64,000 nt of DNA from Vibrio fortis (GTDB taxonomy: Bacteria; Pseudomonadota; Gammaproteobacteria; Enterobacterales; Vibrionaceae): assembly GCF_000695685.1 (NCBI RefSeq), contig NZ_JFFR01000027.1, positions 1 through 64,000 of the forward strand, in the 5' to 3' direction. Positions 8,929 to 16,364 of this stretch are shown piece by piece (position 1 is the stretch's first letter; every line of letters begins with the position of its first letter). Under the pieces are notes generated by a model. The model was not told the origin of the DNA and did no database searches. It saw nothing but the letters and a program-made list of their open reading frames with translations. A program made the translations under genes and the position numbers.

Positions 8929-9237
8929 TCATTGACCTCGTTAAATTCCTAACTTGAGTTTAGGTTGGCTAAATATTGAACGCAAGGGAAATGTGTGATC
9001 TATGAGTAGGTTAATTGTAACTAAGTGGTCGTTAGGGGAAGGATATAGGAAATTCGGTGCTGGCTGGATTGTACTAAGAAATCAATCCATCAAACTATTG
9101 AAGAGATGATAAACGGGCTGATTTGTGGAGACGTGTGAGTGAACTGCTATATTGATAAGTTGTCAGGCGTGGTAAGAAGGCAACGCTTGATAGTAGATCA
9201 GTAGGGAAGATAAGGGAGCTGTTTAGTCGAATTGATA
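8929..9237. other. Intergenic region, nothing recognised
   Basis: About 309 bp between two small minus-strand genes. It must hold the promoter of the gene ending at 8608, but no clear operator, terminator or RNA is visible. Confidence 0.4.
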
Positions 9238-9411
9238 TTAACTAAACAGCTCGCTTAGTGCTTTCATTTCTTCGTCCGTAAGCAAAGGTTGTTGCTTATT
9301 TTCGACTTTACTGTCGATTGTCTCGTCGATTTCACCTTGCAGAGCGATAAGTTGTTGATTGCTCAGTAGATGAATCTGCTGTTTTAGAGCTTCGAATTGT
9401 AGTGCGTTCAT
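9238..9411 (-). CDS. Small protein, 57 residues, unknown
   Basis: A complete minus-strand frame from ATG (9409-9411) to TAA (9238-9240). The product begins MNALQFEALKQQIHLLSNQQ and ends LLTDEEMKALSELFS. It looks like two amphipathic helices with a charged linker, suggesting a small adaptor or regulatory protein. Glutamine- and leucine-rich N-terminus. No family is named. Start and stop are clean, the codon usage matches the chromosome, and the gene sits in an otherwise empty stretch, so I regard it as probably real. Confidence 0.55.
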   Translation of the reverse strand: MNALQFEALKQQIHLLSNQQLIALQGEIDETIDSKVENKQQPLLTDEEMKALSELFS

Positions 9412-9787
9412 GATACGGCCTTACGTCATCTGTTACGCTACTAAAAGCATAGTACCCCAGTAGCATAGATCCAGTAAAATGATAGGAAAATCACTAAATA
9501 TTTTGTGATTCCAATTTATAAGACAACTATAAGTTTATGTGACCAATTTTTGTCCGAGAAATGTCAGGCAAAGTTAGTGCTCGGTCAATCAAAGTCAGAG
9601 GATTTTAGTAATGTAAATTTCGATGGTGCCAGTAATGACGGGGCTTGTTAGAGTTTGGCTCGTAAGTTGTTGATTTATATGGTATGGCATTGAGAGTAAA
9701 AAGATAGCTCAAGGTGGATGAATTTTGAGCTATCTTTTTGTTTGTTATAGGCTTTGTTTTTGTATGGTTTTTTAGCGTTCTGTTGAG
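9412..9787. other. Intergenic region with one terminator
   Basis: Holds the terminator at 9699-9740 and presumably the promoter of the 57-residue gene. No other gene or RNA is recognised. Confidence 0.4.
9699..9740. terminator. Bidirectional-looking rho-independent terminator
   Basis: AAAAGATAGCTCAA and TTTTGAGCTATCTTTTT form a long stem around a 10-nt loop, with A and T runs on both sides. It lies downstream of the minus-strand yccS-like gene. Confidence 0.8.
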
Positions 9788-11950
9788 CTATTTATTGAAC
9801 GTTACTTTAACCGCAAACTTAGTTGCTAAGGTATGCAATTCAGGCAGCATTCGGTAGATAAGGTGGAGTTGTTGCAACACCATTCGGACAGAACTTTCGT
9901 CTTCTTCTCGCCATTCACTCAAACGATTATCCAATTCAGGGTCGTAGCTATTTTTGATTTCACATTGTTCACTATGACTATGAAGTTGAGAGTACAGGGC
10001 ATCTAAGTGCTCGTGAATAACGCGATGTGCATCTAGCACTAGCTTGTGAGTCGCTTCATCATCAATACGTGTTCTGTGCGCGCCTAATGCGGAGATGTAG
10101 CTAAGTAGAGCATGGTTGAGAGTCAGGAAACGAAAACTCTCATCGACTGAGGTTCGATATTTGCCGGGTTCTACTAACATGCTACTAATCGCCACGGTTA
10201 AGTTGGCATCGTTGTTGTGCGCGCTACGACGAGCGATACGATAGCTGAGGCTGTCTTTCTTGCCGATACGATATTGCCCAATGATCTGCGCCAGATAGGA
10301 TTTATTGGCGTCTAGTGCATCGGCCATCACTTTATGCAAACGCTTCGACTGCCAATCCGGGAACAGGTAAACGACCGCAAGTACGGCCAATGCACAGCCA
10401 ATAAAGGTATCCGCAAGTCGAGGCAGAACCACGGCATAGCCTTCACCGAGTTGATTGAAACAGAACAGCACCAATAGCGTGATGAATCCGGTGGCAAACC
10501 CGTAGTTATTAATACGGAACGCAAAGAACATCACACCGCTGACCACGATAAACACCAGTTGACTCTCTTGAGATGGGAAGAAAGTCAGCAGTGGGACACC
10601 AATCAACAGGCCGGCCACGGTACCAATCACACGCGCAGTGAGCTTTTGACGAGTCGCACTGTAGTTTGGCTGACACACAAAAAGAGTCGTTAGCAGGATC
10701 CAGTAACCTCGCTCAATCTCGAAGCCCTGAATGATTCCATAACCCAACGTCAGCGTCACCGCCATACGTATAGCATGACGAAATAGCATCGAATCCTTGT
10801 TTAGGTTGGCGCGTATTCTATGCCACATAGCCTTTAGAGTGTGAGGGTTGGTGTCATCTAACACATCTTCTTCAAGCTTCTCGGCATCTGGGTTATTGAT
10901 GTTTGATAGCTGCTTTTCTACTGTCGCTAAGTTGTTAAATAGGAAATCGAGCTGACTAAGCAGTGGTTTCCATTCCGGACGGTTTTGTTGATGAAGGTGG
11001 TTTAAAGAAGACATCAACTCATCTAAAGCCAGTACTGACTTGTCACTGTGTTGATATTCCGCCCCGACTTTCAGAGAACTCGCGATCTCATGACAGGCTT
11101 TTGCTTGTGCCTCTAGTAGATATTTAAAGCGGAATAGTACGTCTGATCGTTCAAAGTGTTTCGCCAGCTCTTGATAGCGATAGTGGGTAGAGCTGACGCG
11201 CTCATGGATATCTTGGGCGATGAAATAGGTATTAAGAAAGCGGTCGCTTGGCCCATCAATGTGGCCTCGCTTAGAGCGATTCAGCAGCGTGGCTTTACAC
11301 ATATTGAGGGCATTAACTGTGCTTGCGTTGAGTTTCGCTTCAATAATGCGGTGTGGTTGAGGGACTAGATCGGTAACTGGATAGAATAATTCCGCCTTAG
11401 ACTCCATGTAGTTGCCAATCTGGTCAAAAACGGTCGCAAGGTTTTGTTGTACAGGCTGCATTGGCCAAACGATTTGCCAAATCATCGACATAAAGTAGTA
11501 CCAAGCCGCACCGGTTAACAGTAACAATGGCTGGAACCACAAATTAGTGCTTTCGTGTGCACCTAGCATGGTGTAAATAGCCACAAGCAGAGAGCCAAAA
11601 GCGATACTGGCGTATTTAGGACCAATAGCACCAAGCATGATGAATGCGAATGTCGACGTGAACAAGCCAATCGCGAATAGCCATGGCGTTTCGAAAAGCA
11701 GTTCTATGGAAAAAGCAGCAATGGCAAAACAGATAAAGGTTAATGTGAGTGCTTTGAGCCTTCCGGTAAAGCTATCGTCACTTTCAGCCAATGCGGCGGC
11801 AATAACGCCAAGAATGAGAGGGGTGATTAACGTATTTTGTTCGTAGTACCAAGCGGGCACCACGACACCCAATAAGGTGATAAGAATGAGGACGCTGTAA
11901 TTTATGGTTTTGTTCGCCCAGTAGAGGCGTAAATTATCGGAGAAGTTCAC
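9788..11950 (-). CDS. yccS: YccS/YhfK family inner-membrane transporter (FUSC)
   Basis: Protein of 720 residues with the family's duplicated plan: an N-terminal set of about six membrane helices (residues 18-165), a soluble helical domain, a second membrane set (about 395-525, for example YGIIQGFEIERGYWILLTTLFVC) and a C-terminal soluble domain. FUSC-type proteins are putative efflux systems related to the aromatic acid exporter AaeB; substrate unknown. Length equals E. coli YccS. The order yccS, helD, mgsA matches E. coli, which supports the name. It is divergent from helD across 176 bp. Confidence 0.88.
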   Translation of the reverse strand: MNFSDNLRLYWANKTINYSVLILITLLGVVVPAWYYEQNTLITPLILGVIAAALAESDDSFTGRLKALTLTFICFAIAAFSIELLFETPWLFAIGLFTSTFAFIMLGAIGPKYASIAFGSLLVAIYTMLGAHESTNLWFQPLLLLTGAAWYYFMSMIWQIVWPMQPVQQNLATVFDQIGNYMESKAELFYPVTDLVPQPHRIIEAKLNASTVNALNMCKATLLNRSKRGHIDGPSDRFLNTYFIAQDIHERVSSTHYRYQELAKHFERSDVLFRFKYLLEAQAKACHEIASSLKVGAEYQHSDKSVLALDELMSSLNHLHQQNRPEWKPLLSQLDFLFNNLATVEKQLSNINNPDAEKLEEDVLDDTNPHTLKAMWHRIRANLNKDSMLFRHAIRMAVTLTLGYGIIQGFEIERGYWILLTTLFVCQPNYSATRQKLTARVIGTVAGLLIGVPLLTFFPSQESQLVFIVVSGVMFFAFRINNYGFATGFITLLVLFCFNQLGEGYAVVLPRLADTFIGCALAVLAVVYLFPDWQSKRLHKVMADALDANKSYLAQIIGQYRIGKKDSLSYRIARRSAHNNDANLTVAISSMLVEPGKYRTSVDESFRFLTLNHALLSYISALGAHRTRIDDEATHKLVLDAHRVIHEHLDALYSQLHSHSEQCEIKNSYDPELDNRLSEWREEDESSVRMVLQQLHLIYRMLPELHTLATKFAVKVTFNK

Positions 11951-12126
11951 AGTCGCTCGCTATTCAAGCTAAAAACATAATCCTAACAGAAATCAAGCAC
12001 AAGAATTTGATACTAATTCATAATTAACTCCAGGTGGTCATGAAAACGGCGATAAGAAATGGGATATTATTAATTCTTATTGCAACATGATATAAATTCA
12101 CTATCTCCCAATTAAGAGCAAGCCCA

Positions 12127-14202
12127 ATGCAGCTAAGCGCAAATAAGACTGCACAGTTTTTTATCCAAAATGAATATCATCAAGTTGAGCTCGATGGCTC
12201 ACGTTTACTTCTCTCATCTGTTGGTAGCGAGGAGCGTATCCCGTTCACGATATGGAGTGGTAAGGTCGCGATAAAACGCGGTTTGTTTTGGGGATCATTG
12301 CAGTTCTTTGCCAATACGCATGAAGGAAAACAACGCAGCTGGCTAGTTCAAGGTTTGCCATGGGATGAGTGCCGACAATTTGCTCGTAGCGCCGTAACTG
12401 CTTACCAGCAGTGGCACGATACTCAATGTGAACAATTGGCAGAACATGTACCTGAATGGGAAGCTGAGCTAACACGTCTTGAGCAACTCCCAGCTTTTTT
12501 GCCGCACTCTCAAGTCGATCAATGGGTAAATAAAGTCAATCAAGGCTTAGAATCGATGGTGATGACCCTTGATGAAGCTGCTCTGCGCATGCCCAAACGA
12601 ATCGCCCGCCTTTCTCCATGGTTACTCGATACGGAAGAGCAGCAAGCTGAGCGCAACCGACTATGGCTCGATCGCGAACGTCAAAACTGGGAAGTGTTAT
12701 TTGCGCAGTGCGAGTCTTCACCACTTAACCTTTCTCAGCAATATGCGGTGTTGATGAACGACGATCATAACTTGATTTTGGCGGGTGCTGGTTCGGGTAA
12801 AACCAGTGTTCTTACCGCCCGTGTAGCTTATCTGCTGCAGAGTCATCAAGCTCACGCAGAGGAAATGTTATTGCTGGCGTTTGGTCGTGAGGCTGCTGAC
12901 GAGATGAAACAGCGCCTAGATAGCAAGATTGGCCTCTCAGCCGAAAAAGTGCAGGTGAAGACATTCCACCAGTTAGGACTCAAGATCCTTAACCACGTTG
13001 AGAATGAACCCGTGACCATTTCTCCATTGACATTGGACAGTAACCAGCGTCAAGCTTGGTGTATCGACTGGTTGAAAAAGCACTGGATGACACCAACTAA
13101 CTTTAAGCGTTGGCAAAAACACCTCGCTAAATGGCCTATTGCTTACCTGAAAGGTGATGAAGAGCTGGGTAGCCACGTTTCCAACCTTAAGCTAATTGGA
13201 TGGTTAGAGAAGCAATTAGAGCAACTCAATAGCTCGGGCTTAACCAAAAAAGAGGTTCAGCAGCAGCTTATCGATCACCCAGATTATACCCGTTTGAATA
13301 GTGAGCTTGCGCTTTGCTGGCCGTGTGTGACCGCTTGGCAGAAGAATCTGAAAGAGCAGAATCAAATCGATTTCTCGATGATGATTAGCCGCGCCACTCA
13401 ATACGTGGAAAAAGGACGATTTATCTCGCCTTGGAAGTTCATCATGATCGACGAGTACCAAGATATCTCTCCAGACCGCTTGGCTCTAGTTGAAGCTCTA
13501 TGTAATCAAACCAAAGCGGAACATCAAGCGTCTATCTTTGCGGTGGGTGATGACTGGCAATCTATCTATCAGTTTGCTGGTGCGGATGTCGATCTGACCA
13601 CAGGTTTTAAAGATCGATTTGAAAGTTCGACGATTCATCATTTAGACACAACTTATCGTTTTAATAACCAATTAGGCGCGGTTGCGAATCGATTTGTGCA
13701 AGAGAACCCGATTCAACTGCCGAAAGAGCTCAATAGCTTTAAGCAGCAGAAGCAGAAGGCGGTTTATACAGCACCGAGTAAAGATGTTGAGAAGATCCTC
13801 GATCAGCTCAACCGCCAAGTAAAAGGAAATGCGACTAAGTCAGTATTGCTGCTAGGGCGCAACCATTATCATAAACCTGAGTTGTTAGCGGATTGGCAGA
13901 AGATTTACACGTCACTAGACATGAGTTTTATGACCTGCCACGCAAGTAAAGGTAAAGAAGCTGACTTCGTGATCATTCTTTGTGTAGATGAAGGGCAATT
14001 CCCAACGAAGAAGAAACAGCTTCATATTGATGGCGCATTAACAGAGTCTTCAGATAATTTCCCTTATGCTGAAGAGAGAAGACTGTTCTACGTCGCAATG
14101 ACACGAGCAAAGGAAAAAGTCTGGATTACTCACAGTGGTGATGGTTCTGGCTTTGTACAAGAATTGCATCAATCGGATTATCCGGTTGTCCGTAAAAAAT
14201 AA
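12127..14202 (+). CDS. helD: DNA helicase IV
   Basis: Superfamily 1 (UvrD/Rep) 3'-5' helicase of 691 residues, the normal length for HelD. Walker A at about 219-226 (AGAGSGKTS), motif Ia, motif II as IDEYQD (about 441-446), motif III GDDWQSIYQF, motif IV TYRFN, motif V SKGKEADFV and motif VI VAMTRAKEK are all present. The long N-terminal region before Walker A is the HelD-type extension. Acts in DNA repair and recombination. It lies next to yccS (divergent) and near mgsA, as in E. coli. Confidence 0.95.
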   Translation: MQLSANKTAQFFIQNEYHQVELDGSRLLLSSVGSEERIPFTIWSGKVAIKRGLFWGSLQFFANTHEGKQRSWLVQGLPWDECRQFARSAVTAYQQWHDTQCEQLAEHVPEWEAELTRLEQLPAFLPHSQVDQWVNKVNQGLESMVMTLDEAALRMPKRIARLSPWLLDTEEQQAERNRLWLDRERQNWEVLFAQCESSPLNLSQQYAVLMNDDHNLILAGAGSGKTSVLTARVAYLLQSHQAHAEEMLLLAFGREAADEMKQRLDSKIGLSAEKVQVKTFHQLGLKILNHVENEPVTISPLTLDSNQRQAWCIDWLKKHWMTPTNFKRWQKHLAKWPIAYLKGDEELGSHVSNLKLIGWLEKQLEQLNSSGLTKKEVQQQLIDHPDYTRLNSELALCWPCVTAWQKNLKEQNQIDFSMMISRATQYVEKGRFISPWKFIMIDEYQDISPDRLALVEALCNQTKAEHQASIFAVGDDWQSIYQFAGADVDLTTGFKDRFESSTIHHLDTTYRFNNQLGAVANRFVQENPIQLPKELNSFKQQKQKAVYTAPSKDVEKILDQLNRQVKGNATKSVLLLGRNHYHKPELLADWQKIYTSLDMSFMTCHASKGKEADFVIILCVDEGQFPTKKKQLHIDGALTESSDNFPYAEERRLFYVAMTRAKEKVWITHSGDGSGFVQELHQSDYPVVRKK

Positions 14203-14240
14203 ACCGTAGCCAAGCCAACATTTTTGGTAAGGAGGCCGAA

Positions 14241-14591
14241 ATGGAACATGGTTCGATCAATTACATTGAGTTTGCAGCAAAAGATTTAGACAAGACCAAA
14301 GCGTTCTTTGAATCCGTATTTCAGTGGCAGTTTGAAGATTATGGGCCAGAGTACACGGCTTTTACTGCTAAAGGGTTGATGGGTGGTTTTTATCAGTCTG
14401 AGTTAGCTTGTGACGCGAGCGCTGGTGGTGCTCTGATGGTGTTTTACAGCCAAGGTTTAGAACAGACTGAGCAAGAAATAGTGGAAGCGGGTGGCATGAT
14501 TAAGCGAGACATCTTTGCTTTTCCGGGCGGCCGACGTTTTCATTTCTGCGAACCAAGTGGGAATGAAATGGCGGTGTGGAGCGATAAGTAA
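14241..14591 (+). CDS. VOC family (glyoxalase/bleomycin-resistance fold) protein
   Basis: Protein of 116 residues with a single paired beta-alpha-beta-beta-beta module: INYIEFAAKDLDKTKAFFESVFQWQFEDYGP at the start and FPGGRRFHFCEPSGNEMAVWSDK at the end. The HFCEPSGNEMAVW end is typical of metal-binding VOC proteins, the glutamate-rich end being a usual ligand position. Substrate unknown. AAGGAGG lies just before ATG 14241. It is 38 bp downstream of helD and may share its transcript. Confidence 0.85.
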   Translation: MEHGSINYIEFAAKDLDKTKAFFESVFQWQFEDYGPEYTAFTAKGLMGGFYQSELACDASAGGALMVFYSQGLEQTEQEIVEAGGMIKRDIFAFPGGRRFHFCEPSGNEMAVWSDK

Positions 14592-14649
14592 GCTCTATCT
14601 GTTTGAGCACGTTTTCTAGTCGTGCCAAAATATTCGTCGTTACCAAATA

Positions 14650-14680
14650 AAACAGCCTGCAAATGCGCAGGCTGTTTTTG
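14650..14680. terminator. Rho-independent terminator between convergent genes
   Basis: AACAGCCTGC, a short loop, then GCAGGCTGTTTTT. It serves the VOC gene on the plus strand and, with the A-rich left side, probably mgsA on the minus strand. Confidence 0.85.
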
Positions 14681-14701
14681 TATTTGTATTGCAGAGCTTA
14701 A

Positions 14702-15157
14702 TTAAGTGCGGTCTGCTAAGTATGCTTCGTAATCTGGGATCTCAATCGACACTTCTTCTTCAAGCATTGAAGAGTTAAATAGGAAGTTTGCCGTTGCACG
14801 GTTTGTTGCCACTGGGATGTTCCATACACTCGCAATACGCAGTAGTGCTTTCACATCTGGGTCATGAGGTACAGCATTAAGTGGATCCCAGAAGAAGATC
14901 ATCATATCGATCTTACCTTCAGAAATCAGCGCGCCAAGTTGTTGGTCGCCACCCATAGGGCCACTGATCATGCTCTTAATCGCTAAGCCAGTCTCTTTGC
15001 TCAGTAGATGTCCTGTTGTACCTGTCGCGTACAGAAAGTGCCCTTGTAGTTTTTCTTTGTGCTCTTTTACCCAACGCAGTAATTCTGGCTTGAAGTTATC
15101 ATGAGCCACTAAAGCGATGTGCTTGTGAGCAGGCATCGTACGTGTTGTTTTTTGCAT
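14702..15157 (-). CDS. mgsA: Methylglyoxal synthase
   Basis: Cytoplasmic enzyme converting dihydroxyacetone phosphate to methylglyoxal and phosphate. At 151 residues it is full length. Visible motifs: [11 protein letters not shown] at the N-terminus, LYATGTTG phosphate-binding loop, [11 protein letters not shown] with the catalytic aspartate, [11 protein letters not shown] and [26 protein letters not shown]. All are strongly conserved in the family. It overflows the glycolytic pathway under phosphate limitation. The neighbourhood with helD matches E. coli. Confidence 0.97.
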   Translation of the reverse strand: MQKTTRTMPAHKHIALVAHDNFKPELLRWVKEHKEKLQGHFLYATGTTGHLLSKETGLAIKSMISGPMGGDQQLGALISEGKIDMMIFFWDPLNAVPHDPDVKALLRIASVWNIPVATNRATANFLFNSSMLEEEVSIEIPDYEAYLADRT

Positions 15158-15222
15158 GAATGTTTCCTAAATTATTGGCTTATATTTTTTGATTTTTTCA
15201 ATTTCTAATTAGCAATATATCA

Positions 15223-16272
15223 CTAAGGTGTGACACTGAATACCGGACGAAACTCAGAAGGTGACAACGAATCGGCAATCACCTCTTTTTTGAGAGATGA
15301 AGGCGTTAATGCTTCAATTTTAGGCACTTGATGAAACTCATAAGGCTGTTTTCGCAGGTAGTGTGTCGCTTGGTTCACGGATAAGCGGCCTTGCTCGACC
15401 ATCTTATCTGTCGGCGCGAATAGCACCTTGTCACGAAGTAACCCACGGTAAACGCCGTGACTCAAGTAACTTGAGACCAATCCAATCTCTTTTTCTTTAT
15501 TGGCTGCTCTGACTTCACTGATGGCCGCTTCAATTGCGACCGCGCTACCAACGATGTATTTGATATTTGGTAAATCAATCACCTGTTGAACGAGATTTCT
15601 CTGTAGCTCTTTGTCATTATCCGCCCAATAACTTACAGCAATATTAATATCACTGGATTTAATCGCGTCATAAAAGCCGATGGCAACGGGCTTAGTACCA
15701 CCACTTGCTTGTGGGCCAAGTAGCAAAGCTATGTCTGTTTTTCCTGAGCCCTTCGGGTGTCTTGCTTTGAGAAACTCACCAACTTCATAACCCATTTGCC
15801 ACCAATCAACCCCCACTGTGCCTTTAAGCACCTTCTCTTTTTGAGTGTCGCTAAGGTTGAGCTCGTTCACGGTGGCGAATACAGGAGTAGAGCCTACCCA
15901 TTTGGTGAGGCTGTCATAGAAGGCATCAGGAGAGACGGTTCCTAAGATAATGGCATCTGCTCCCCATTGATTACATAACTCAAGTTGCGACGCCTGTTTA
16001 CCGATATTTGGGTAACCGCCAGCTTCAAGTACACGTAGCTCAATCTTCTGTTCTTTTGCTTCTGAAATCATGCCGTAATTGACCGACAACCAGTAAGAGT
16101 CTTTCAAGTGTGGGTAGATTGCGCACACCTTCTCTTTCTGTTGCGTGACAGAAGAAATCTGGTCTTTGACTACTGCTTTATTGTCCGCTGTGAGGTCGTT
16201 TGCGATAGCAGAGTAACTGGCCGCACTCAGTGAGCATGAAACTAGAGTTGAAACTAAACGTTTAGATAGCAT
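15223..16272 (-). CDS. torT: TMAO-sensing periplasmic protein TorT
   Basis: Periplasmic binding protein of 349 residues with a signal peptide (MLSKRLVSTLVSCSLSAASYSAIA). The body is a type I periplasmic-binding fold (VCAIYPHLKDSYWLSVNYG, then LLLGPQASGGTKPVAIGFYDA). In the family TorT binds trimethylamine N-oxide and presents it to the sensor TorS. It is divergent from torS across 92 bp, the usual arrangement for this signalling pair. No torR or torCAD genes lie within the window. Confidence 0.9.
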   Translation of the reverse strand: MLSKRLVSTLVSCSLSAASYSAIANDLTADNKAVVKDQISSVTQQKEKVCAIYPHLKDSYWLSVNYGMISEAKEQKIELRVLEAGGYPNIGKQASQLELCNQWGADAIILGTVSPDAFYDSLTKWVGSTPVFATVNELNLSDTQKEKVLKGTVGVDWWQMGYEVGEFLKARHPKGSGKTDIALLLGPQASGGTKPVAIGFYDAIKSSDINIAVSYWADNDKELQRNLVQQVIDLPNIKYIVGSAVAIEAAISEVRAANKEKEIGLVSSYLSHGVYRGLLRDKVLFAPTDKMVEQGRLSVNQATHYLRKQPYEFHQVPKIEALTPSSLKKEVIADSLSPSEFRPVFSVTP

Positions 16273-16364
16273 GAATTGTCAGTTTATTGGCTTTGGATAA
16301 GAAACACTGCAAAATATAGCGTATTCTGCATGGGTAAAGAAGAACGTTTTAAGGTTATGGGTTT

